Assembly (NCBI RefSeq): GCF_938045535.1
Contig: NZ_CALIMQ010000291.1
Coordinates: forward strand, 1-31,949
Length of the DNA: 31,949 nt
Origin: an uncultured Campylobacter sp.
Lineage (GTDB): Bacteria; Campylobacterota; Campylobacteria; Campylobacterales; Campylobacteraceae
Reading direction: 5' to 3'
Made by a program: the position numbers and the translations under genes. A model generated the notes under the pieces. It had not been told where the DNA came from and did no database searches. It was given only the letters and a program-made list of their open reading frames with translations. Below are positions 7,427-15,141 of the stretch, piece by piece (the first letter of the stretch is position 1; every line of letters starts with the position of its first letter).

Positions 7427-8422
7427 TCAAAGCCCCTGCGCGCTAGAGGGCGCGGCCAACTCCTCTATAAATTTACCGGGCTCGCAATGAGTTATTTTAC
7501 TCTCTATCGTAAATTTTTCGCCGTCAAATTTAAAATATCTATATTCATTGATTAGCTCGCCGTCAGGGTATTTGTCGCTAGATTTTACCTTAAGAGCGCC
7601 CAACGCGCCGTTTTCAAAGGTCAAAAACGTCTTTTTAGCGTATTTGCTCTTTATCTCGTCGCTGCCGTCTAAGTATGAGAAAAAATCATATTCTATGCCG
7701 AAGCGAGCGGAGTCGTGCGGCGCCAAAGAGCTCATCTTAGAGCAGTCGCAATCTGCGCCGCATGAGCGGACGTAATGAAATATATCAGCCATTTTTATAC
7801 CCGTTTCGCTTGCTTCTACCGCCTTAAGCTTATCGCTTGCGAGTTTGCTAGAGCCTTTTGATACTCCGTAAACTAGATATAGATTTTCTTTAACTTTAAA
7901 AATTTTTATCACTCGCTCGCCACCCCATGCGGTATCAAGCGCCCATTCGCCGCAGTCGCAATCCCGCCTGCCGCCAAGGACGCAGTCTTGCAGCTGCTGC
8001 GCACCCTTGTCCGCAAAATCCATAATGAAATTTTGCCCGCCGCTTGCATATTGATATGCTACGTAGCTCGCGCCCATTGTGCCGCCGGTGCTGATATCTA
8101 CCGAATATGCCCGAAACTTGCCGTCCTGCGAGATCGCCATATTCGGCGCGAACTTTAAGGATTTTAAAATTTGAGGCGCTCTCTCGCCCACGCTTTGTAA
8201 AAACTCCATAAACGCAGCCCTTAACCTAACTATGCTCTCGCAAGGCGTACCATCGGGGCGATGCCCGGCTTCGTCAATCTCCTGAAGCGCCGTGCTTAAA
8301 TTTGCGGTTAAAATTTCTAGGTTTTGATCCTTTTGAGCGCTGTTTACACCTTCTGCCAAAGCGGGCGCTGCCTCGGCGAACATGAAGCTTAATAAGCACA
8401 AAAACGAGATTAAAATTTTCAA
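7427..8422 (-). CDS. Hypothetical secreted protein, 331 aa
   Basis: A signal peptide is clear (about residues 1-23, hydrophobic core ILISFLCLLSFMF, cleavage after APALA), so the product is probably periplasmic. The mature protein is mixed alpha/beta in appearance with several cysteines, including paired CDC motifs (RRDCDCGEW and ADCDCSKM), which could form disulfides. I do not recognise a family. The start is TTG at 8422-8420, supported by AAAGGATGCGAC directly upstream; the ATG inside that sequence is out of frame. About 190 nt separate it from the next minus-strand gene, so it probably has its own promoter. Confidence 0.78.
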   Translation of the reverse strand: MKILISFLCLLSFMFAEAAPALAEGVNSAQKDQNLEILTANLSTALQEIDEAGHRPDGTPCESIVRLRAAFMEFLQSVGERAPQILKSLKFAPNMAISQDGKFRAYSVDISTGGTMGASYVAYQYASGGQNFIMDFADKGAQQLQDCVLGGRRDCDCGEWALDTAWGGERVIKIFKVKENLYLVYGVSKGSSKLASDKLKAVEASETGIKMADIFHYVRSCGADCDCSKMSSLAPHDSARFGIEYDFFSYLDGSDEIKSKYAKKTFLTFENGALGALKVKSSDKYPDGELINEYRYFKFDGEKFTIESKITHCEPGKFIEELAAPSSAQGL

Positions 8423-8612
8423 GTCGCATCCTTTAAATCTTTGATTTTCGCTAGATTATAGCGCAAATTTACGCCGCGCGAGATTTGGATTTAGAATTTG
8501 CGCCCTCAATTTAAAATCCAAATCCGCTCGCTGTAGAATTCTGCGAAATCCCGAAATTTGAAATTCCTTGAAGTTGTAAAATTCCTCGAGGCTGCCGTTT
8601 GGAATTCGCCTT

Positions 8613-10124
8613 TCAAAGCATAAGGCTAAGTAGCAGCAAAAATCCGATGAAGCTTAGAGCGTTGCCGAAGGAGCCGCCGATGTGATCGCCGAGCTGCGTC
8701 AGCACGAGCGCGCCGCCTAGACGCAGACCTATTTGAAGCGCCACGCTCGCGATAAAATCTATCACGCGCCGAAGTCCGCTGCGCGTATCGCCGAGCTTCA
8801 TGCCGCGGCTTTGATTCCAAATCCCGCTTACGCGGTAGTCTTTGTAGCGGGCGCGAAGAATATCGCCGTTTTGCAGCTCAAAGCTCTGCGAGGCGTTCTT
8901 TGTCTTAGCGGGTGCCGCGGCTTCGGCGGAGCTGGCGGAATTTATAGAATTTCTTGCGTTGGCAGAATTTGCAGAGCTTGTAGAATTCGCTGATTTCGCA
9001 AAATTTTTAACGCTCGCAGAATTTGCGGAATTTTCTGCGCCTAAATTCTTAAATTTCATGCAATTTTCGCCGTCCGCAAGCTCCGCTAAATTTTGATCCG
9101 CGCGTAGCGCGTCAAAGACAATACGCCGCTTGCTGTCGCCCGATAAATATAGCCCGTCCAGCGCGAAGCCATAATAATAAACGTCGCCGCTTTGCAGCAC
9201 GCGCACGCCGCTAGCATAGCCCTCCGCTTCGCCGCTTCGCTTGGGCTCTTTGGAGTGCGGAAGCGCTACGAATATGCGTCCGAACTTTGCGGCGCGCCAG
9301 TCTCTTCGCATAAATCTAAAGCTGCAATACGCAAAAGGCGCGAGGATGAGCAGGGCTAGCAGCCCCGCAGGAGCCCTTGCATCAAAGATAAAGATTATGC
9401 AGTAGATGCTCATCGCAGCTAGCACTACGCCGAAGGCTGCAAATATCGCGGCGAGCGCCGTGCTACCGGCGTCCTTCCAGCGCTGCGCGCCTAGGCTTAG
9501 ATTAACGAAATCTAGCGGGGAGGGGGCGAAATTTACCGAAGTGCCGTGCTCCTCGCGGGTAGAATTTAAAGAGAGGGAGCCGCTTAAATCTTTGCAATTC
9601 AAACTCGAAGTATAAAGTTCCGTATTAGCGTTCGCCTGTTCGTTAAGGTCTTCGCGGATAAAACCCAAAGCGGCGGAATTTATGCCGCTGCGATCTTTGC
9701 CCACTAAATCAGATACCGCAGAATTTTGTCGTGCACTTGCCGCGGTATCGCTATGTGCGTCGCGGTTTGAATTTGCGGCAGCGGAATTTCCGCTACTTGA
9801 AACTTCGCAGTTAGGGCGCTCTGCGGAATTTTCAGCGCTTAAACCTACGCCGCTTAAGGCCTCGCGGCAGGAATTTAAGCCTCTCAAAGCCTCCCCGCCG
9901 GAATTTGAGCTTGAAGCCTCGTATATCACCGCCAGCTCGTCGCCCTCGCGTATCGGAAGATAAAGTCCGTCGCGCCTTAAGTCCAAATTCCCCGCAAAGC
10001 GCAAGCGCTCCAGCGTAAAGCTAAATTTAGCCGTGCCTGCAGCCGCAGGCTGTAGCTTCAAATCCCTAGCCGTGCCGCGAGCAAGCTTGATTTGCTGCGG
10101 AGAAAGAAATTTAGCAAATCCCAT
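8613..10124 (-). CDS. Hypothetical membrane protein with Asn/Ser/Ala-rich tracts
   Basis: A 503-residue protein. Hydrophobic segments lie at about residues 222-247, 252-268 and 455-503, and a soluble part follows at 280-355. Two low-complexity tracts interrupt it: about residues 71-205 (Ser/Asn/Ala/Glu-rich) and 359-412 (Asn/Ser/Ala-rich). They look like insertions between ordered domains and share the codon string AAT TCC GCC with tracts in other genes of the window. ATG at 10124-10122 follows AAAGGCGCGC. The terC-family gene lies 35 nt upstream on the same strand, so the two may be cotranscribed. I do not recognise the family; the pattern recalls inner-membrane proteins of unknown function. 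Confidence 0.72.
   Translation of the reverse strand: MGFAKFLSPQQIKLARGTARDLKLQPAAAGTAKFSFTLERLRFAGNLDLRRDGLYLPIREGDELAVIYEASSSNSGGEALRGLNSCREALSGVGLSAENSAERPNCEVSSSGNSAAANSNRDAHSDTAASARQNSAVSDLVGKDRSGINSAALGFIREDLNEQANANTELYTSSLNCKDLSGSLSLNSTREEHGTSVNFAPSPLDFVNLSLGAQRWKDAGSTALAAIFAAFGVVLAAMSIYCIIFIFDARAPAGLLALLILAPFAYCSFRFMRRDWRAAKFGRIFVALPHSKEPKRSGEAEGYASGVRVLQSGDVYYYGFALDGLYLSGDSKRRIVFDALRADQNLAELADGENCMKFKNLGAENSANSASVKNFAKSANSTSSANSANARNSINSASSAEAAAPAKTKNASQSFELQNGDILRARYKDYRVSGIWNQSRGMKLGDTRSGLRRVIDFIASVALQIGLRLGGALVLTQLGDHIGGSFGNALSFIGFLLLLSLML
8889..9050 (-). repeat. In-frame low-complexity tract (Asn/Ser/Ala) in the 503-aa protein
   Basis: Covers about residues 359-412. On the plus strand the words GCGGAATTT, GCAGAATTTG and GTAGAATTC recur every 9-30 bp (for example GGCGGAATTT at 8934-8943). 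They are read on the minus strand as NSA, NSAN and ANSA. Confidence 0.6.
9510..9914 (-). repeat. Second in-frame low-complexity tract in the 503-aa protein
   Basis: Covers about residues 71-205. It contains GGCGGAATTT at 9672-9681 and a degenerate duplication near 9870-9920 (GGAATTTAAGCCTC beside GGAATTTGAGCTTGAAGCC). The translation is Ser/Asn/Ala/Glu-rich without recognisable domain structure. Confidence 0.5.
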
Positions 10125-10159
10125 GCGCGCCTTTCAGATCTCGCAAAATTCCGTTCCTC

Positions 10160-10879
10160 CTACTTTGCGGCGGATTTTTTGCGGATCTGGATATTGATGA
10201 GCTCCACCAGCAGCGAAAACGCCATCGAGAAGTAGATGTAGCCCTTAGGTATGTGAAAGCCCAGCCCGTCGGCGATCAGCGAGACGCCCACCAAAATCAA
10301 AAACGCAAGCGCTAAAATTTTGATCGTCGGGTTTGTGTCCACAAAGCGCGCGATCGCGCCGCTAGCGAGCATCATCACGCCCACGGCGATGATGACTGCG
10401 AGGATCATCACGGGCAGGTGCTGCGCCATGCCCACGGCGGTGATGACGCTGTCGAGCGAAAAGATGATGTCCAAAACGGCGATCTGCACGAGCGTGCCGC
10501 CGAAGCTTGCCTTGCCGCTGCTAGCGCTGCGCTCGTGTGCCTCGCCCGTGGCGCTGGAGTGGATCTCGAGCGTGGATTTGACGAGCAGAAACAATCCGCC
10601 GCCGATCAGCACGAGGTCGCGTCCGCTAAAATCGCGCGCAAGCACGCTAAATAGCGGCTTGGTTAGCCCCATGATCCAGCTTAAGCTAAGAAGTAGCAGT
10701 ATGCGCGTGAACATCGCAAGCGCAAGCCCCATTATACGGGCGCGTCCGCGCTGCGCCTCGGGCAGGCGGCCGCACAAAATCGCGATAAAGATGATATTGT
10801 CGATGCCAAGCACGATCTCAAGCCCCGTGAGCGTCGCCAGGCTGATCCATGCCTCGGGTGAGGCGATCCATTCAAACAT
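10160..10879 (-). CDS. TerC-family integral membrane protein
   Basis: A 239-residue multispanning protein. The two family signatures with buried acidic residues are present: GLEIVLGIDNIIF (about 19-31) and FSLDSVITAVG (about 139-149). The predicted topology of about seven helices fits TerC/YoaE-type proteins. Members are linked to tellurite resistance operons and, more generally, to manganese export or metal loading of exported proteins; which applies here cannot be told. ATG at 10879-10877 follows AAAGGAAACC. It is the likely first gene of a pair with the 503-aa membrane protein and is divergent from the lipoprotein at 11206. Confidence 0.9.
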   Translation of the reverse strand: MFEWIASPEAWISLATLTGLEIVLGIDNIIFIAILCGRLPEAQRGRARIMGLALAMFTRILLLLSLSWIMGLTKPLFSVLARDFSGRDLVLIGGGLFLLVKSTLEIHSSATGEAHERSASSGKASFGGTLVQIAVLDIIFSLDSVITAVGMAQHLPVMILAVIIAVGVMMLASGAIARFVDTNPTIKILALAFLILVGVSLIADGLGFHIPKGYIYFSMAFSLLVELINIQIRKKSAAK

Positions 10880-11205
10880 CGGTTTCCTTTGGGTGAAAAT
10901 TTAAGCCGTGATGATAGCGAAAGTTTGGTTAAAATTTCTAAATTTTACCGCCTTCGTGCGCGAAACTGCGCGTGGAATTTCGGCGATGCGATGCGGACGG
11001 TTTATCTTGTAATTTTACCGCAAGACTATTTCGCTAAAAGGCGTAAAGCGCCGCATGCGCGGCAGAATTGCGGCGCATGGAATTTAGTGGATTGAGAGAG
11101 CGAAATTTTTGCGGCGAAATTTTAAAATTTAAGCTCTAAATTTACCCGTTTTTAAGCAGGGGGGGGGGTAGCATTATTTTCAGAATTTATTTCAAAGGAG
11201 TGAAG
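10880..11205. other. Divergent intergenic region between terC-family gene and lipoprotein gene
   Basis: No gene was seen in these 326 bp. The right end holds the G10 tract and the ribosome site of the lipoprotein gene; AAATTTTAAAATTT words lie around 11115-11130. Promoters for both divergent genes must be here, but no TATAAT box is clear. Confidence 0.5.
11159..11168 (+). repeat. G10 homopolymer upstream of a lipoprotein gene, possible phase-variation tract
   Basis: Ten consecutive G residues end 37 nt before the ATG at 11206. Poly-G tracts of 8-12 are the standard slippage-prone contingency tracts of Campylobacter. This one is not in a coding frame. It lies just upstream of TAGCATTATTTT, which could act as a -10 region, so a length change would alter promoter spacing rather than reading frame. 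Confidence 0.75.
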
Positions 11206-11934
11206 ATGAGATATGCACTAGGTGTCGCGCTTGCGACGTTAATTTTTACGGGATGCGGCGCAGACGAAGTAGAGCTCGTGAAAAACTACACTTTGCCTGA
11301 TTTCAAGTCTATGAGTATCGGCACGGCGATCGAGGGCTCGAAAATCTGCAAAAATATCACCTGGAGCAAAGAGGAAAACGGCGGATTAAAGACGGTTAAG
11401 ATGGTCTGCGACGTGGATGTAGAGCATAGGCTTAAATCATATAAACAAGAGATGTTAGACTCATCTTTAAAAAGGGTTATGACTTTTTATGAGGGCAAGG
11501 CTTACGACGCGCAGGGTTTGTTTAAGCTGGCAAAAGAATACTGCAAATTAAACGAAGCTAAATTTCAAGAAACACTTAAAAATCAAAGGCAAAATAGAAT
11601 TTTTGAGGAAGAATGGAAGTCGGTCGATTGCGACGACAAATTAAAAGGGGAGATACTAAAAGAAAGCAATACCGAAATCTACATAGACTTTATTATGGAG
11701 TGCTTAAAAGCAGCCGTTTATTACTCGCAAATAACGGCAGAGCAGTTGGACGCGAGCTTCGGACATAAAGAAGGTGGATCATCAAAGCTTGCTATCGAGC
11801 TAAATTTTATCGTAAATGAGGGTAAAAGCGTAAGTCTGTCTGATAAATTTAAACTTATCACGAACGGTAAAGAAGATCCCGTAAATAAAATGAAGTCAAA
11901 AGATGTCATAGCGGGCTTCTACGAAAGGCAATAA
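11206..11934 (+). CDS. Putative lipoprotein, 242 aa, unknown function
   Basis: Starts MRYALGVALATLIFTGC; Cys17 sits in a plausible lipobox (FTGC, with Phe rather than Leu at -3), so the protein is probably lipidated and carried across the inner membrane. The rest is hydrophilic and Lys/Glu-rich with four later cysteine-containing segments (SKICKN, VCDV, EYCKLN, MECLKAA), and no further membrane segment. No family was recognised. The ATG at 11206 is preferred over the GTG at 11200 because the GTG overlaps the ribosome site AAAGGAG at 11194-11200. Expression may vary with the G10 tract upstream. A hairpin terminator follows the stop. Confidence 0.82.
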   Translation: MRYALGVALATLIFTGCGADEVELVKNYTLPDFKSMSIGTAIEGSKICKNITWSKEENGGLKTVKMVCDVDVEHRLKSYKQEMLDSSLKRVMTFYEGKAYDAQGLFKLAKEYCKLNEAKFQETLKNQRQNRIFEEEWKSVDCDDKLKGEILKESNTEIYIDFIMECLKAAVYYSQITAEQLDASFGHKEGGSSKLAIELNFIVNEGKSVSLSDKFKLITNGKEDPVNKMKSKDVIAGFYERQ

Positions 11935-11946
11935 GCGCCCTATCTC

Positions 11947-11988
11947 GCGGTTAAATTTTATAAAATTTTAAAATTTAGCCGCTTTTCT
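11947..11988 (+). terminator. Terminator of the lipoprotein gene
   Basis: A 14-bp stem with one G-T wobble: GCGGTTAAATTTTA (11947-11960) with TAAAATTTAGCCGC (11969-11982), 8-nt loop, followed by TTTTCTTA. It is an example of the AAATTTTA word being part of a terminator stem. Confidence 0.7.
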
Positions 11989-12091
11989 TATAATAAAATT
12001 TCATTCAAAATTTCAGGTGCGGTTTTAAATTTAAAACGCAGCGGAAGCAGTTTCACCCGCCGCGCCGTGAAATTTTACGCCGAATACAAGC

Positions 12092-13036
12092 TTATTTATC
12101 GTGTCCTTGCAGATACGCAATCGCACTAAGTGCGGCAACCGCGCCGTCGCCTGCCGCGCAAACGACCTGTTTAGGCGCATCCTGCCTCATATCGCCCGCC
12201 GCAAATAGCCCGTTAACGCTTGTTTGCATCTTTAAATTTACCGCGACCTGCCCGCCCGGCGTGATGTCGCAGATGAACTTGCTGCTTTCGTCTTTTAGCA
12301 CCTCGTTTCGCACGTCAAGCCCCACGAATACGAAGATCCCCGGCAGCTGCAGCTCGCGCGTGGCGCCGCTTGTTTTATCCTTGACTACGACGCCAGTTAC
12401 GCCGCTTGCATCGCCCTTGATCTGCTCTACGAGCGCGTTTGTGATGAGCTCGATATTCTCACTTTCGCGTACCTTTTGCACGGTCGAAGGCGCGGCGCGA
12501 AACTCGTCGCGGCGGTGGATTAGGTATACTTTGGAGCAAATTTTAGCTAGATACAGCGACTCCTCTAACGCCGTGTCGCCGCCGCCGAGGACGGCAACCT
12601 CTTTACCCTTGTAAAAAAACCCGTCGCAGGTCGCGCAGGTACTTACGCCGCGACCGAAAAACTCGTCCTCGCCCTCGATCCCCGCGCGGCGCGGAGTAGA
12701 GCCCGTAGCGACAATAACGGCACGCGCGCATCGTGTTTGATCGCCCTCGAGATAGATCGTAAAATTTCCATCGCCGTCTTTTGAGACGCGCAGCACGCGC
12801 ACCATCTCGTGCTTCAGCCCGAAGCGGAAGCACTGCTCCTGCCAAGGTGCCATAAAGCTCATCCCGTCGGTTACCGCGGCGACGCCCGGATAGTTTTCCA
12901 TCTCGGAGCTTGAGGTGATCTGCCCGCCGGGCATCCCCATCTCAAACATCACGACGTCCTTTAAACCGCCTCTTGTAGCATAAAGCCCCGCCGCTAGCCC
13001 TGCAGGGCCGCCGCCGATAATTGCTAAATCTAACAT
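12092..13036 (-). CDS. trxB: Thioredoxin reductase
   Basis: A 314-residue flavoprotein that reduces thioredoxin with NADPH. The FAD-binding GGGPAGL (8-14), redox-active CATC (134-137) and NADPH-site GGGDTA (151-156) are all in place, and the C-terminal GLFAAGDMR segment completes the FAD site. Length is normal. ATG at 13036-13034 follows AAGGAG. Its substrate thioredoxin is encoded just upstream on the same strand, but a strong hairpin terminator lies between them, so trxB is likely read partly from its own promoter or by read-through. Confidence 0.97.
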   Translation of the reverse strand: MLDLAIIGGGPAGLAAGLYATRGGLKDVVMFEMGMPGGQITSSSEMENYPGVAAVTDGMSFMAPWQEQCFRFGLKHEMVRVLRVSKDGDGNFTIYLEGDQTRCARAVIVATGSTPRRAGIEGEDEFFGRGVSTCATCDGFFYKGKEVAVLGGGDTALEESLYLAKICSKVYLIHRRDEFRAAPSTVQKVRESENIELITNALVEQIKGDASGVTGVVVKDKTSGATRELQLPGIFVFVGLDVRNEVLKDESSKFICDITPGGQVAVNLKMQTSVNGLFAAGDMRQDAPKQVVCAAGDGAVAALSAIAYLQGHDK

Positions 13037-13116
13037 TTTTTCTCCTTAATTATTTTATTAAGTAAAGCCGTGGGCGTTAAATTTACGAATTTAATTAATA
13101 AAACGATGAGTGGGAG

Positions 13117-13141
13117 AAAAAAAGGGCGAAAGCCGCCCTTT
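13117..13141 (-). terminator. Terminator between trxA and trxB
   Basis: Stem AAAGGGCG (13121-13128) with CGCCCTTT (13134-13141) and a 5-nt loop. On the minus strand it is followed by a run of U (complement of the A-run from 13117). It begins 6 nt after the trxA stop codon and should end most trxA transcripts. Confidence 0.88.
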
Positions 13142-13147
13142 TAAAAT

Positions 13148-13462
13148 TTACAGAAGCGAGTTTAGTTTGTCGGCTATGATCTGCTTAGATTGCGCGCCGA
13201 TGAGCTGAGCTTTTAGCTCGCCGTCTTTGAAAAATAGAATCGTAGGGATCGAGCGCACACCGAACCGCACCGCCAAATCCTGCGCTTCGTCGGTATTTAC
13301 TTTGCAAATTTTAGCCTTGCCCTCGTAATCGTTCGCAAGCTCCTCGATGATCGGGGCGATCATACGGCACGGCCCGCACCAAGGCGCCCAAAAATCGACT
13401 AGCGCGACACCCTCTTTAATAACGTCGAAATTCTCCGAAGTAAGCTCTATATACTTTCCCAT
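13148..13462 (-). CDS. trxA: Thioredoxin
   Basis: A 104-residue cytoplasmic thioredoxin with the active site WCGPC at residues 28-32 and the conserved cis-proline segment SIPT. It reduces protein disulfides and is regenerated by the TrxB encoded next to it. ATG at 13462-13460 follows AAGGAGAAC, with a TATAAT box at 13497-13492 about 30 nt upstream. It is thus a short, highly transcribed single-gene unit bounded by promoter and terminator. Confidence 0.97.
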   Translation of the reverse strand: MGKYIELTSENFDVIKEGVALVDFWAPWCGPCRMIAPIIEELANDYEGKAKICKVNTDEAQDLAVRFGVRSIPTILFFKDGELKAQLIGAQSKQIIADKLNSLL

Positions 13463-13491
13463 AATGTTCTCCTTGTGTTAAAATTCCGCGA

Positions 13492-13497
13492 ATTATA
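13492..13497 (-). promoter_or_regulatory. -10 box for trxA
   Basis: Exact TATAAT on the minus strand 30 nt upstream of the trxA ATG. The upstream DNA on that strand is T-rich, as in typical Campylobacter promoters, without a clear -35. Confidence 0.65.
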
Positions 13498-13532
13498 GTT
13501 TATTATCTTAAATAAATAATAAAAATTCTAAT

Positions 13533-13871
13533 TTAAAAAGATATGTTGGCGATAAATTTTATCTGCTTTGGATAAACTTCCACTACGTCGATCTGCCACG
13601 ACTCGTCCGTATCGCAGCTCATCAGATAAAATTCCGCCGCCTTTAAAATTTTAGCCATCTTGGCGCCCGTCACGCGCTCTGCAGCGTCGTAATCGCCGCT
13701 CGTAGCCTTCACCTCTACAAAGTGCAAAATTCCGCCCTTACGCGCGATTATGTCGATCTCGCCGAAGCGGCAGCGGAAATTTCGCTTTAAAATTTCAAAC
13801 CCTTCGCCGCGTAAAAATTCCGCCGCACGGTCCTCGCAGGCAAAGCCGAAAATGTATTCCTTTAAGCTCAA
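13533..13871 (-). CDS. yraN: YraN family protein (UPF0102), putative endonuclease-like
   Basis: A 112-residue protein with the family's nuclease-like motif: FGEIDII (36-42) followed by HFVEVK (50-55), which fits the acidic and lysine residues of a PD-(D/E)XK fold. The cellular role of YraN is not settled. The start is TTG at 13871-13869, one base after the hom stop codon, with only a weak ribosome site, so translation probably depends on ribosomes finishing hom. No ATG or GTG would keep the N-terminal SLKEYIFG segment that family members share. Confidence 0.88.
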   Translation of the reverse strand: MSLKEYIFGFACEDRAAEFLRGEGFEILKRNFRCRFGEIDIIARKGGILHFVEVKATSGDYDAAERVTGAKMAKILKAAEFYLMSCDTDESWQIDVVEVYPKQIKFIANISF

Positions 13872-13872
13872 C

Positions 13873-15141
13873 TTAGCTTTCGATCCTGATCATAAAAGGC
13901 TTCTGCGTGATGAAATTTTCGCCACTAATCACGCTTATTGCGCGCTTGATATCCTTCTCGCAGCACGTATGCGTCGTGAAAAACAGCGTCACTTCCTCGT
14001 CCGTTTTGAGCTTAGGCTTTTGCAAAAAGCTGTCGATCGAAAGATCGTTTAAACTCATAATGTTCGTAAGCTTCGCGAGCACGCCCTTTTCGTCGCGCAC
14101 GCGCAGCCTGAAATAGTACTTCGTGCGGATCTGCTCGCTAGGCAAAATTTGCATAAAATTTTGGCTCGGCAAAATTTTATATCCCAGCATCGGATTTTTG
14201 TTATCGCGCGCAATGTCGATGAGATCGCTTATAACCGCACTTGCCGTAGCGCTTCCGCCCGCGCCAGGTCCGTAATACATACTCTCGCCGACGCAGTCTC
14301 CGTAGATGCTCACGCCGTTCATCACGCCGTCTACTTTTGAGAGCATCTGATCTTTCGAAATGAGCGCGGGATGGACGCGCAGCTCGACTTTATTATCGCA
14401 CGCGCGCTTGGCTACCGCAAGCAGCTTGATTATGAAGTCAAATTCGCGCGCAAAATAGATATCCTCCTGCGTGATCTCCTCAATTCCCTCGATCAAAATA
14501 TCTTCCGGATCGCCGTGCACGCCGTATGCGATGCTAGCTAAAATCAAAAGCTTGTGCGCCGCATCGAACCCGCCGATGTCAAAGCTAGGATCGGCTTCGG
14601 CGTATCCGAGCTCTTGAGCTCGCTTTAGCGCGTCCTCAAATTTCTCGTTTTTTTGCATCATATTCGTAAGGATAAAGTTGCTCGTGCCGTTTACGATGCC
14701 GATTATTTTTTCGATACGATTGGCGCTTAGCCCCTCGCGCAGGGTTTTTATGATCGGAATTCCGCCCGCTACGCTCGCTTCAAAGCCAAAAGGCGTATCG
14801 CCCGCCAAAGCCTGAAGTTTGTAGCGATGATAAGCCAAAAGCGCCTTATTTGCGGTAACAACCGCCTTTTTGCGCTTTAAAATTTCGCTTACGATCTCAT
14901 AGGGCTTTTCTACCCCGCCCATAAGCTCTACAAAAACGTCGATATCGTCGCGCTCAATGATGCTTTTTGCGTCGCTGCTAAGCGGAATTTGCACATCGCG
15001 CTTTTTGCTCTTGTCGCGCACGAGTCCTATTACGGGCTCTATGCTAACGCCCGCGCGCGCAAGGATGATATCTTTATTTTTAATCAAAATGTTTGCAACT
15101 TCGCTACCTACGGTACCGACGCCTAAAATCGCTACTCTCAT
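13873..15141 (-). CDS. hom: Homoserine dehydrogenase
   Basis: A 422-residue enzyme reducing aspartate semialdehyde to homoserine for threonine and methionine synthesis. It has an N-terminal NAD(P) site (GVGTVG, 7-12), the catalytic-domain signature NGTSNFI (151-157) and GYAEADPSFDIGGFDAAHK (179-197), and a C-terminal ACT domain (about 344-420) for feedback control. The start ATG shares one base with the upstream aminotransferase stop (TGATG). Just before the ACT domain, ILPSQ (323-327) is repeated as ILPSEQ (332-337); the DNA shows a 27-bp offset repeat there. Confidence 0.96.
   Translation of the reverse strand: MRVAILGVGTVGSEVANILIKNKDIILARAGVSIEPVIGLVRDKSKKRDVQIPLSSDAKSIIERDDIDVFVELMGGVEKPYEIVSEILKRKKAVVTANKALLAYHRYKLQALAGDTPFGFEASVAGGIPIIKTLREGLSANRIEKIIGIVNGTSNFILTNMMQKNEKFEDALKRAQELGYAEADPSFDIGGFDAAHKLLILASIAYGVHGDPEDILIEGIEEITQEDIYFAREFDFIIKLLAVAKRACDNKVELRVHPALISKDQMLSKVDGVMNGVSIYGDCVGESMYYGPGAGGSATASAVISDLIDIARDNKNPMLGYKILPSQNFMQILPSEQIRTKYYFRLRVRDEKGVLAKLTNIMSLNDLSIDSFLQKPKLKTDEEVTLFFTTHTCCEKDIKRAISVISGENFITQKPFMIRIES
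14138..14178 (-). repeat. 27-bp direct repeat inside hom
   Basis: GGCAAAATTT occurs at 14141-14150 and again at 14168-14177, an offset of 27 bp. The unit encodes nine residues (ILPSQNFMQ then ILPSEQIRT), in the linker before the ACT domain. Confidence 0.55.

Noticed and set aside
10320..10904. 194-residue open frame antisense to the terC-family gene
   Set aside because: It mirrors the codon pattern of the real minus-strand membrane protein, has no ribosome site or family features, and the TerC signatures are on the other strand.
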